64,000 bases of DNA from Candidatus Gastranaerophilales bacterium (GTDB taxonomy: Bacteria; Cyanobacteriota; Vampirovibrionia; Gastranaerophilales; Gastranaerophilaceae): assembly GCA_944325875.1 (NCBI GenBank), contig CALVBU010000001.1, forward strand, positions 1-64,000, given 5' to 3'. A model generated the notes under the pieces. It worked only from the letters and a program-made list of their open reading frames with translations, ran no database searches and was not told the DNA's origin. Below, piece by piece: positions 26,591-34,381 of this stretch; position 1 is the stretch's first letter; every line of letters starts with the position of its first letter. The position numbers were made by a program, and so were the translations under genes.

Positions 26591-26962
26591 CTATTTCAAA
26601 ATACCTTTTGATCTTAATTCCTCTTTTATTTCTGGGGAAAGGTTTTGGAAAAATTCTTTTTCTCCGCAGAAATTGTCATTTGGTTGAAATGCAGGATGTG
26701 TATATTGCTCACTTGAACAGATATCTTGGTATTCCATGCATACTTTATTTACTTTATGCCTTTTGCCATCAGGGCTAGTTACTAATTCCATTTTACATTT
26801 TACGCATGGTCTAATTATTTGATATGGATCCGGACAATAAATACCATTTTTGTAACTGTTTGTAGGTTTTAATGTTGGCATTTTTGATGGCGAAATTTCT
26901 TCTGCTATAGTAACAGAAGATGTTGTAACTGCAAGGCAGAACAATATAAAAAGTTTTTTCAT
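26591..26962 (-). CDS. Secreted Cys-rich small protein
   Basis: A 123-residue protein with a Sec signal peptide (MKKLFILFCLAVTTSSVTIA, cleavage probably after residue 20). The mature part has about seven Cys, including CVKC, and several Pro-rich turns, suggesting disulfides or a metal site in the periplasm. AGGAT is the ribosome site. It lies 15 bp after the phosphohexomutase stop on the same strand and may be co-transcribed. No family is recognised. Confidence 0.7.
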   Translation of the reverse strand: MKKLFILFCLAVTTSSVTIAEEISPSKMPTLKPTNSYKNGIYCPDPYQIIRPCVKCKMELVTSPDGKRHKVNKVCMEYQDICSSEQYTHPAFQPNDNFCGEKEFFQNLSPEIKEELRSKGILK

Positions 26963-26977
26963 TATTTTATCCTTTTA

Positions 26978-28453
26978 TTATTTACATTTAACTGTTTCTA
27001 ATGCATTATCAAGCATTTTTATCATACAAGATTGAAAATGTTCACATTCAGTCTTGTTTTTAGCTTCAAATCTTAATGTAAATACAGGCTCGGTGTTGCT
27101 TTGTCTGATTAAAGCAAAACCACCGTCAAATACAATTCTCATACCATCAAGAGTAATGATATCATTGATTTTTGAACCGAAAATATCTTTGTTAGAATTA
27201 ACTTTATCTATCACAATATTCAATACATCTTTTTTTAGCTCATTTGGACAAGGATATCTTACTTCTGGTGAAGAATATACTTCATCAAAAGGTTTTAACA
27301 TATCTTGGATAGTGAAATTCTGATTAGATTTTTTATGTTTAGAAATAATTTCAATAATTCTGCAACCTGCATAAATTGCGTCGTCAAATCCGAAATAGCG
27401 GTCTTTGAAGAATGTATGTCCACTCATTTCACCAGCTAAGATTGCACCAGTTTTTTTCATCATATCTTTTATGTAGCCGTGTCCTGTTTTGCACATAATA
27501 GCTTCACCGCCTGAGTGGTTAATTGTATCATATAATACTTGCGAGCACTTTACTTCACTAACTACTTTTGGACAGGTATTATCTTTTTTGCAAGTTTCAA
27601 TTAAATCAAGGGCATAGATTAATAATAGTTTATCTCCTGTTAAAAATTTTCCGTTATTATCAATTACGCCAATTCTGTCGCTGTCGCCATCATATGCAAT
27701 ACCAACATCTGCATGTTCTTTTACAACTGTATCTTTTAATACGTCAAGAGTTTTTTCAACACTTGGATTTGGATGGTGGTTAGGGAATGTTCCGTCAGGT
27801 TCTGAATACAATTCAACTACTTCACAGCCTAGTTCTTTATAAAGTCGAGGACCTACGATTCCACCTGTTGCATTTGCACTGTCTACAACAACTTTTACAC
27901 CTTCACCTATTTTTCCAAAGCGAGATTTCATATCTTGTATATAGTCAGGAATTATGTTATATGTTTTAACTATTCCTTTTTTATCTGAAATTTCAGGGTT
28001 TTCAAAATCATTAAAAGTATATTCTTTTACTTCTTTAATTTGAGCTTCATTAAGGGTATGTTTTTCGTAAGTCATTTTCATACCGTTATATTCTTTTGGA
28101 TTGTGGCTTGCGGTAATAATACAAGCAGAAATTATATCATTTCCATTTGTTAAATCTTTTGGAACGCCAACAACTTCTGAATAATAACCTATCGGGGTTG
28201 GAGCAAGTCCCAAATCAATAACATTCGCACCGGTTGATGTGATACCTTCAATAAGTGCTTTTGATAGCGAAGGAGAATGTGTTCTTGCATCCATACATAC
28301 TGTAAACCACATATCAGATGGATTTTTGCCAGACTTGCCTTTCAAATATGCAACTAGGCCTCTACCTGTGTGAATGTATAATTCTTCAGTTATATCTTCA
28401 CCATAAATTCCTCTGATATCATTTTTCCCAAATGCGTGGTTATATTTTTGCAT
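26978..28453 (-). CDS. manB: Phosphomannomutase/phosphoglucomutase
   Basis: A 491-residue alpha-D-phosphohexomutase, interconverting hexose 1- and 6-phosphates for glycan precursors or glycogen. Seen: NDIRGIYGEDITEEL at the start, the phosphoserine loop TASHNPKEYNGMK near residue 105, the metal loop YDGDSDRIGV near residue 258, the sugar-binding GEMSGHTFF near residue 350, and RQSNTEPVFTLRFEAK in the phosphate-binding domain. I start at 28453, where an AGGGGAGA ribosome site fits; the longer frame begins at 28480. Whether mannose or glucose is preferred cannot be told. Confidence 0.92.
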   Translation of the reverse strand: MQKYNHAFGKNDIRGIYGEDITEELYIHTGRGLVAYLKGKSGKNPSDMWFTVCMDARTHSPSLSKALIEGITSTGANVIDLGLAPTPIGYYSEVVGVPKDLTNGNDIISACIITASHNPKEYNGMKMTYEKHTLNEAQIKEVKEYTFNDFENPEISDKKGIVKTYNIIPDYIQDMKSRFGKIGEGVKVVVDSANATGGIVGPRLYKELGCEVVELYSEPDGTFPNHHPNPSVEKTLDVLKDTVVKEHADVGIAYDGDSDRIGVIDNNGKFLTGDKLLLIYALDLIETCKKDNTCPKVVSEVKCSQVLYDTINHSGGEAIMCKTGHGYIKDMMKKTGAILAGEMSGHTFFKDRYFGFDDAIYAGCRIIEIISKHKKSNQNFTIQDMLKPFDEVYSSPEVRYPCPNELKKDVLNIVIDKVNSNKDIFGSKINDIITLDGMRIVFDGGFALIRQSNTEPVFTLRFEAKNKTECEHFQSCMIKMLDNALETVKCK

Positions 28454-28485
28454 GTTAATTTCTCCCCTTAATTTTATCATTATAT

Positions 28486-28491
28486 TATAAT
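28486..28491 (+). promoter_or_regulatory. TATAAT box 6 bp before the permease ATG
   Basis: A perfect -10 box ends 6 bp before the start codon at 28498, with no ribosome site in between. Initiation would fall on or next to the A of ATG, implying a leaderless mRNA. No clear -35 box is seen. Confidence 0.4.
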
Positions 28492-28497
28492 TATAGC

Positions 28498-29382
28498 ATG
28501 AAAAGATTTATTAATATAATCACAAATAATGAGGCTGCAGCTGCATGGATATTTATTTTACCGGCAATGCTTGGAACTTTAATATTTATTATAATTCCGG
28601 TTATTTGCTCATTTGGGTTGAGCTTTGTTAAGTGGGATTTATTAAATCCTATTCAGTATGTTGGGCTTGCAAATTATCGCGAAATTTTTACAGAGCCTTT
28701 ATTTGGTAAAATATTTTTAAATACATTTGTGTTTGCAATATCTACTTCTTTATTTGGGGTTATTATTCCGATAGTTTTATCGGTTATTTTAAATAATAAA
28801 ATTAGAGGTTCTGAATTTTATAAAACCGCTTATTTTTTACCATTTATAACTCCAATGATTGTAATTGGAATTGTTTGGCAATGGATTTTTGATCCTAATA
28901 TAGGTTTGTTAAATAAAGTGCTGCATTTGCATATAAATTGGCTATATGATACTCATTGGGCGCTTCCTGCGTTAATTATAGTATCCGTTTGGAAGTTAAT
29001 CGGGTACAATATGATTATTTTCCTCTCTTCTTTAAGTGGAATTTCTAATAGCATGTTTGAGGCTGCCAAAATAGATGGAGCCGGACCTTGCAAAACATTT
29101 TGGTATGTTACAATTCCTTTAATGTCGCCTACAATATTTTTTGTAATTATAATTACTGCAATAAGCTCTTTTCAAGTATTTGACCTGATATATTTAATGA
29201 CTCAGGGTGGACCTTTAGATAGTACAAATGTTCTTGTGTATGCAATTTATAAAAATGCTTTTGAATATTTTAATGTAGGAAAAGCTTCTGCTATTGCTTA
29301 TGTTTTATTTGTTGTAATTCTTGCGCTTACGCTTGTTCAATGGAGTTTGCGTAAAAAGCTTGTTTATAACGAAATTGATTAA
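28498..29382 (+). CDS. Carbohydrate ABC transporter permease (MalF/UgpA type), orphan
   Basis: A 294-residue inner-membrane permease with six hydrophobic helices. The cytoplasmic EAA loop that docks the ATPase is clear: MFEAAKIDGAGPCKTFWYVT, then IPLMSPTIFF. N-terminal WIFILPAMLGTLIFIIIPVI is typical of CUT1 sugar permeases. The partner permease, binding protein and ATPase are not adjacent: the following genes are unrelated and on the other strand. It diverges from the phosphohexomutase gene, consistent with a carbohydrate role, but the substrate is unknown. Confidence 0.9.
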   Translation: MKRFINIITNNEAAAAWIFILPAMLGTLIFIIIPVICSFGLSFVKWDLLNPIQYVGLANYREIFTEPLFGKIFLNTFVFAISTSLFGVIIPIVLSVILNNKIRGSEFYKTAYFLPFITPMIVIGIVWQWIFDPNIGLLNKVLHLHINWLYDTHWALPALIIVSVWKLIGYNMIIFLSSLSGISNSMFEAAKIDGAGPCKTFWYVTIPLMSPTIFFVIIITAISSFQVFDLIYLMTQGGPLDSTNVLVYAIYKNAFEYFNVGKASAIAYVLFVVILALTLVQWSLRKKLVYNEID

Positions 29383-29783
29383 CTTTTTTTAATTACGACT
29401 TTTTTAAACATATTATTATCAGGTGCGTTGTTACCTAGTTTTATAAGTTTTTCAAGCGCAAATTTGAATGGGTTCATTTTTTTATCTGATTTATATAGAG
29501 TAACCTTTTCAAGTTTTAAGTCATCCATTACTTTTGGAACAACAACTCTTGATTTTGGGTTGTATCTGGTAAATGTTACAAAAGGGTATCCATCTTTATC
29601 GCCAATATCTACTCTCAATTTTGTTTGAATGTAGCTTTTAGCGATATTTTTGCGGGCTTGGTTAAGTTTTTCAAATTTATTTTTTTCAACAGCATATTCT
29701 GCAATTCTTTTAAGTGATGCTGAGTTTAAAAATCTAGCTTGAAAGTTTACATTTGTGCTATTACTAATATTAGTTGTTTTCAT
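29379..29783 (-). CDS. FQA-motif small protein, tandem copy 1
   Basis: A 134-residue basic protein. NVNFQARFLNSASLKRIAEYA near the N-terminus aligns with ISFQAKFLSSPALKDVKAYA of the gene just upstream (29796-30146), so the two are tandem paralogues. The rest diverges. It has no signal peptide of the Sec type, no membrane helix and no Cys. The stop overlaps the converging permease stop. Function is unknown. Confidence 0.7.
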   Translation of the reverse strand: MKTTNISNSTNVNFQARFLNSASLKRIAEYAVEKNKFEKLNQARKNIAKSYIQTKLRVDIGDKDGYPFVTFTRYNPKSRVVVPKVMDDLKLEKVTLYKSDKKMNPFKFALEKLIKLGNNAPDNNMFKKVVIKKS

Positions 29784-29795
29784 TGTTTAATGTCC

Positions 29796-30146
29796 TTATT
29801 TACTAAAAATGTCGTTATAAATTCTGCCTGTTTTATTTGCAATTTTAAGTATTAGGTTAAAAGTTGCTTCAGCTGGATCTTTAATTTTGTCAGTTGTGGC
29901 AACGTAAATCTTTTTCTTGGCATCATCACCAACCCAGCTAAATTCTGTTTTTACAAGGTTATCCATTTTTAAAAATCTATGCTTTATATGAAATAATCTT
30001 TTTGGTGCTTTTGAAATTGTTTCAAAAGCTTGATTAAGTTCATTTTCTAAATGATTAGATGCAGCATAGGCTTTTACATCTTTTAGTGCCGGTGAAGATA
30101 GAAATTTTGCTTGAAAGCTTATTGCAGAAGTCTTTTCTATAGCCAT
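29796..30146 (-). CDS. FQA-motif small protein, tandem copy 2
   Basis: A 116-residue basic protein, paralogue of 29379-29783 over its first 50 residues and 12 bp upstream of it on the same strand. A GGAG ribosome site precedes the ATG. The short (I/V)xF(Q/G)(A/S) motif about ten residues from the start also appears in the protein at 56909 (ISFGS). It could be a targeting signal, but this is speculative. Confidence 0.7.
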   Translation of the reverse strand: MAIEKTSAISFQAKFLSSPALKDVKAYAASNHLENELNQAFETISKAPKRLFHIKHRFLKMDNLVKTEFSWVGDDAKKKIYVATTDKIKDPAEATFNLILKIANKTGRIYNDIFSK

Positions 30147-30210
30147 AGTTCTCCTTTTTTCTTTTTAAAACCAATGAATTAAAATTTTGCTATTTAGTTA
30201 ATTTATAGTT

Positions 30211-30229
30211 AAAGAATGTTACATTCTTT
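30211..30229 (+). promoter_or_regulatory. 19-bp palindrome upstream of the 30239 promoter
   Basis: AAAGAATGT-T-ACATTCTTT, 9-bp arms around one base, centred 19 bp before the TAAA box. It shares the TGTWACA core with the palindromes at 21502 and 48691, whose centres lie 30 bp before their TAAA box, an offset of one helical turn. Confidence 0.45.
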
Positions 30230-30238
30230 CAAAATTAT

Positions 30239-30266
30239 TAAAGTTTGATCTAAATTATGCCGATTT
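30239..30266 (+). promoter_or_regulatory. Sigma-28-like promoter
   Basis: TAAAGTTT (30239-30246), 12 bp, GCCGATTT (30259-30266), that is TAAA-N16-GCCGAT. It lies 30 bp upstream of the microprotein start at 30296. Confidence 0.65.
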
Positions 30267-30295
30267 TAAATATGTAGTTAAGGAGAATGTGTGTC

Positions 30296-30436
30296 ATGTT
30301 TGAAGATTTAAAAAAAGAAAATATTATAGTTGAATTAAAAAATTTAGTTGATAAGGCTGATGAATTTAAAAGCGACATAGACTGTTATTGTGAATTTATG
30401 CGTGAAACTTTTTTAGCGACTTCAGGTTTAAATTAG
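30296..30436 (+). CDS. Small acidic helical protein (46 aa)
   Basis: ATG at 30296 with an AAGGAG ribosome site 8-9 nt upstream. The product is 46 residues (MFEDLKKENIIVELKNLVDK, continuing through a second helix with CYC, ending SGLN). It is predicted all-helical and acidic, with no signal or membrane segment. A sigma-28-like promoter at 30239 makes it a likely member of the same regulon as the large proteins at 21396 and 48791. It may be a small chaperone or regulator, but nothing in the sequence proves that. Confidence 0.6.
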   Translation: MFEDLKKENIIVELKNLVDKADEFKSDIDCYCEFMRETFLATSGLN

Positions 30437-30486
30437 CCTATAGAGGAATTTAAAAATTATTATATGTTGTTCATAATTTAACTGTT

Positions 30487-31848
30487 ATGAAAATTGTAAT
30501 TATTGGTGGTGTAGCAGCGGGAGCAAAGGCTGCCGCAAAATCAAGGCGACTCTTGCCTGATGCTGAAATTAATTTGTATACTGATGATACTCATGTATCA
30601 TATTCTGCGTGTGGGATTCCATACTATATTGAAGGTAATTTTGAAGATTACAGGACACTGCTAGTTCGTTCTCCTGAAGAATTCGCGAAAAGTAATATTT
30701 TTATTCATCTTCAATCGCACGTTTCAAAAATCTTGCCACAATGCAAAAAGGTTTTAGTTGAAAATTTGCAATCAGGTGAGGCTCATCTTGTTGATTATGA
30801 TAAGCTTATAGTCGCAACCGGAGCTGTGCCTTTTGTGCCAGATATCAAGAATGTTAATCTCCATAATGTCTTCACTGTGAGACGACTTGAAGATGCTATT
30901 GCAATACGAGAAAAGATTCCTTCATCAAAAAATGCTGTTATTGTTGGAGGTGGTTACATCGGAATTGAAATGCTTGAAGCTTTAGTTCGGCAAAATCTGC
31001 ATGTAACATTAATTGAGCGTGGTCCTAAAATAATGTCAATATTTGATGAAGATATGTCTGATTTGATTGCTGGACAGCTTGCTTCAATTAATAATGGGGA
31101 ATTTGAAATTATAACATCTGATTCTGTAGTAGAATTTACTGGGGATAATAATGGTGTAAATGGAGTTATAACGTCAAACGGACGAAGAATTGATGCAGAT
31201 ATGGCTATTGTTTGTTCTGGTGTAAAGCCAAATGTAAAAATCGCTGAGGATGCAGGAATAAAATTAGGTATAACTGGTGCAATCGAAGTGACTCCTCAAA
31301 TGGAGACAAATATTCAGGATATATATGCCTGTGGAGATTGTGTTGAAGAGTTTAATATAATTTCTGGAAAGCCAATGTGGCTGCCTTTAGGTGCAAATGC
31401 AAATAAAGAAGGTAGAACTGCAGCAATGAATGCTTGTGGGTTTCCTGATACTTTTGAAGGAGTCTTAGGCTCTGCGGTTACTCGTTGTCTTGGACTTACA
31501 ATGTCAACAACTGGTTTAACAGAAAAGGATGCTATAAAAGCAGGTTTTGATCCTGTTTGTGCCAGAGTAACCAAATATGACAAAGTCGGTTATATGCCTG
31601 ACGCTAATAATATTACAATTAAGGTTATTGCAGATAGAAAGACAGGTCGATTATTAGGTGCTCAGGGTGTTGGAGCTGGTGATGCTGATAAGCGAATTAA
31701 TACCTTTGCAACTGCCCTGTTGGCGAAGTTAACAGTTAAAGAATTTGTCAATAACGATTTAACCTATGCTCCGCCATTTTCGCCAACAATTGATCCATTG
31801 TTGAATGCTGCACAAATATTATTGTCTAAGATTGAACAAGGGTCTTAA
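30487..31848 (+). CDS. CoA-disulfide reductase/NADH oxidase family flavoprotein
   Basis: A 453-residue FAD/NAD(P) disulfide oxidoreductase. Seen: the FAD Rossmann IIGGVAAGAKAAAKSRR, the single redox Cys in YSACGIPYYIEG (C42), typical of CoA-disulfide reductase and NADH oxidase/peroxidase, the NAD Rossmann AVIVGGGYIGIEMLEAL, and IYACGDC. It would keep CoA or related thiols reduced, or remove oxygen or peroxide, in the cytoplasm. It has no clear ribosome site. Its 3' end overlaps the converging flavoprotein gene by 23 bp. Confidence 0.9.
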   Translation: MKIVIIGGVAAGAKAAAKSRRLLPDAEINLYTDDTHVSYSACGIPYYIEGNFEDYRTLLVRSPEEFAKSNIFIHLQSHVSKILPQCKKVLVENLQSGEAHLVDYDKLIVATGAVPFVPDIKNVNLHNVFTVRRLEDAIAIREKIPSSKNAVIVGGGYIGIEMLEALVRQNLHVTLIERGPKIMSIFDEDMSDLIAGQLASINNGEFEIITSDSVVEFTGDNNGVNGVITSNGRRIDADMAIVCSGVKPNVKIAEDAGIKLGITGAIEVTPQMETNIQDIYACGDCVEEFNIISGKPMWLPLGANANKEGRTAAMNACGFPDTFEGVLGSAVTRCLGLTMSTTGLTEKDAIKAGFDPVCARVTKYDKVGYMPDANNITIKVIADRKTGRLLGAQGVGAGDADKRINTFATALLAKLTVKEFVNNDLTYAPPFSPTIDPLLNAAQILLSKIEQGS

Positions 31849-33124
31849 TATATTTAGCTACCCCTTCGCCCATAGAAAAACAGCTAGATTGAACTCTGAG
31901 GGCTCCTTGAGCCATGTAGTCTGCTGATAGGCATCTACCTGCAACAAATAAGTTGTCAATATCTGCTGACATTAAGCATTCTAGCGGTAATTGGTATTCG
32001 TTATATGTCTTTAAAGTAGAGCTATTTTGCTTGTTTGAGTGAACATCAACCGGGTAGTCTGATATAACTACCGGATTATCAAACTTTTTACCAGCTTTTA
32101 AATCTTCAAGCGTATAAATATATTTGCCCATAATTCTTCGAGAAACCCTCACACCAAGCATATCTGCGATATTTGATATATAAGCATTCTCAAACCCAGG
32201 AAAATATTTTCTGCAAAATTGTAAATATCGATATATGTTCTGACGCGCTAATAACAAGGCTTTTGAGATGTTTTTAACTTCTAATGAATTGTTGTAATCA
32301 ATGATTCTAGGACAGTTAAATGCGATAGTATCAGGCATTCCAGGAACTGTAAATATCTGAAAATAGTTTGTATCAAAGCGTTTAAGAATACCTTTTTCAA
32401 CTGCGTCGTTGAAAAGAGGCTCTAATGCCCACTTTTTATCCTTATCCCACGTATAGGCTGTAGAAAGATGTATCTGCCCGTCTATATGTTCCACTGTCGT
32501 GACATTTCGGTCTTTATCATAGTCCTCTAACCACTCTGAAAACACTTTTAAATTTATTCCAGCCATCATGAACCTTAAAGTTACCGGCTGGAACTCTTGT
32601 TTTTTTTCAAGAAATCTGCAATTTGCAATTTTTCCGATTTCACAATTTCCTGTTGCGTCAATTACATATCTCGCCCCGATAGATACTGATAATTTTTTCT
32701 CTTCCATATCTATCTCATCGGTAGATACTGATAAAATCTCTTTGGATATTTTAATGCGCTTAATCTCTCTATCTTCAACTTTAACACCTATTATGTGCGT
32801 ATCAAAAAACACTTCCACATTGGCTTTTCGCATTAGGTTATCTAAGGCAATTTTAGCAAGTTCTGGATTAAACCATCCTGGATTATCTTGATATGTAGTT
32901 TGACCTCCAAGAGTGTGAAGTTCCTTTATTAAGTCAGCTCTAAAGTCTGTATTGATTTGGTTATTTCCTGAACGCATTACTGGAATAACTAGGCCAGATG
33001 TTATTGTACCTCCCAGATGTATATTTTTTTCTATAATTAAAGTTTTTAGACCAAGTTTACCTGCTGTGTAAGCGGCTGCGCAACCAGCGGTTCCTCCCCC
33101 AATAACTACTACATCATATATCAT
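31826..33124 (-). CDS. FAD-dependent oxidoreductase (FAD_oxidored family)
   Basis: A 432-residue flavoprotein. VVVIGGGTAGCAAAYTAGKL at the N-terminus is the dinucleotide-binding fold, LGGTITSGLVIPVM follows, YVIDATGNCEIGKIA is the middle FAD motif, and DNLFVAGRCLSADYMAQGALR is the C-terminal FAD contact. This matches the PF12831-type family of FAD-dependent proteins of mostly unknown substrate. There is no signal peptide, so it is cytoplasmic. It is monocistronic. Confidence 0.88.
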   Translation of the reverse strand: MIYDVVVIGGGTAGCAAAYTAGKLGLKTLIIEKNIHLGGTITSGLVIPVMRSGNNQINTDFRADLIKELHTLGGQTTYQDNPGWFNPELAKIALDNLMRKANVEVFFDTHIIGVKVEDREIKRIKISKEILSVSTDEIDMEEKKLSVSIGARYVIDATGNCEIGKIANCRFLEKKQEFQPVTLRFMMAGINLKVFSEWLEDYDKDRNVTTVEHIDGQIHLSTAYTWDKDKKWALEPLFNDAVEKGILKRFDTNYFQIFTVPGMPDTIAFNCPRIIDYNNSLEVKNISKALLLARQNIYRYLQFCRKYFPGFENAYISNIADMLGVRVSRRIMGKYIYTLEDLKAGKKFDNPVVISDYPVDVHSNKQNSSTLKTYNEYQLPLECLMSADIDNLFVAGRCLSADYMAQGALRVQSSCFSMGEGVAKYIKTLVQS

Positions 33125-33221
33125 TATTAATCCTCAATATCTAATAAATGTAGCAAATATTATAAAACTTTATTTTTTTTATTGCAACTTTTAAAGATAA
33201 CTAAATAAATTTTGATTTATT

Positions 33222-33968
33222 TTAAAACTTAAACGGGTAATCATCAGGAATTTTCCATCCATTTTCCTGAATAAGTGCTGTGCAATATCCTCTATTTGAA
33301 TTTCTATTACATCCATATTTACTATGATTAATTAAATCTTCTTTTGTAAGACTATTGCAAACTTTTTCAGTTTCTCCATTTTCATTTATTTTATTTTCGC
33401 ATGTAATTGATCTATATGGTTCTATACCTTTATTTTTGTATATATCACTACTGTTTCCGCTTCTATTAGCTTGAAAAGAAAACGCAAAGCTTTTATTACC
33501 TAAGTCAGCTCTTGTGAACTCCCCATTATCATTTTTGCGACTAAATTTTTCTTTGCTAAAGTCTTTAGCAAATGGGTAGAAAAATATGTCATATCCTGAT
33601 TTAATCACCATAACACTGCCATCAGCAAGGTAAACAGCACTGTTTTGATAGTTTGAATCAACAAAGTGCTCCACTCTTACTTCCTTTAAATATCCTTTTA
33701 AATAGGTATTAAACCAAGTTTCACAGTCAATTTGAGTTGAATCAGGTTTTTGAAGACCGTTTGTGCAGGTCGCCCAGTATTCTTTTGGACCATTTTTTAA
33801 TTCTGAGAGTTTAATAGCTTGATTGGCGACTGAATAAAACTTTTGCAATCTTGCTTCTACTGTTTTCTTTTTATTATTACTAATTACTGTTGGAAGAGTC
33901 ATTGATGCTACGATTCCTATCACTCCTAAAGTTATTAATATTTCTGCAAGTGTAAACGCCTTACTCAT
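33222..33968 (-). CDS. Type IV pilin-like (pseudopilin) protein, copy 1
   Basis: A 248-residue prepilin-type protein. MSKAFTLAEILITLGVIGIV is a class III signal: a prepilin peptidase would cut before FTLAE and methylate the Phe, and the helix would anchor the mature protein in a pilus or pseudopilus. The C-terminal domain has Cys pairs and ends CTALIQENGWKIPDDYPFKF, matching the copy at 61944-62618. It is divergent from the small HTH gene at 34112, an arrangement repeated at the other copy. Its promoter is at 34045-34073. Confidence 0.9.
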   Translation of the reverse strand: MSKAFTLAEILITLGVIGIVASMTLPTVISNNKKKTVEARLQKFYSVANQAIKLSELKNGPKEYWATCTNGLQKPDSTQIDCETWFNTYLKGYLKEVRVEHFVDSNYQNSAVYLADGSVMVIKSGYDIFFYPFAKDFSKEKFSRKNDNGEFTRADLGNKSFAFSFQANRSGNSSDIYKNKGIEPYRSITCENKINENGETEKVCNSLTKEDLINHSKYGCNRNSNRGYCTALIQENGWKIPDDYPFKF

Positions 33969-34044
33969 TCATGTCCTCCCTAATTTAAAGTTTTATTGCA
34001 ATATAATTGTTATATAAATCTATTAATTGATAAATATATCTATT

Positions 34045-34073
34045 ATTATAAAGTACAGTCGAATAATTGTCAA
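34045..34073 (-). promoter_or_regulatory. Sigma-70 promoter of pseudopilin copy 1
   Basis: On the minus strand TTGACA (34073-34068), a 17-bp spacer and TATAAT (34050-34045), a full consensus match. The -35 box sits in ATATTGACAA, also found at the second pseudopilin promoter. Confidence 0.8.
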
Positions 34074-34111
34074 TATAATCAATAATTTGTAAAATTTTAC
34101 AAGGAGGGCTT

Positions 34112-34330
34112 ATGACAGCCAGAGAGTATGTAAAAATTTTACTTGCCAAAGAAGGAATTACACTAAAAGAGCTTGCTAGGTTAGCAACAGAAAGTAGCTC
34201 TAAAAAATTTACCCTAGATGGACTTTCTCATAAAATGCGACTCGGAACTTTAAGATTTGAAGATTTTGAACTTTTTGCAAAAATTTTAGGGTACTCCATT
34301 GAACTTAAAAAGAATGAAGATAATTTATAA
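34112..34330 (+). CDS. Small HTH (XRE-like) protein paired with pseudopilin copy 1
   Basis: A 72-residue protein with a helix-turn-helix-like core: EGITLKELARLATESSSKKF followed by a second helix pair ending FAKILGYSIELKK. It is homologous to the 78-residue protein at 61590-61826 (VKILLAhR-type start, then LAxKL and the CKILGFKI-type end). The ribosome site AAGGAGG is strong. It may repress the divergent pseudopilin gene; this is inferred from position only. Confidence 0.75.
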   Translation: MTAREYVKILLAKEGITLKELARLATESSSKKFTLDGLSHKMRLGTLRFEDFELFAKILGYSIELKKNEDNL

Positions 34331-34381
34331 AAATATTTTATATCGACAAGTTATATACCGATAAAATACAACTAAAGTAAA

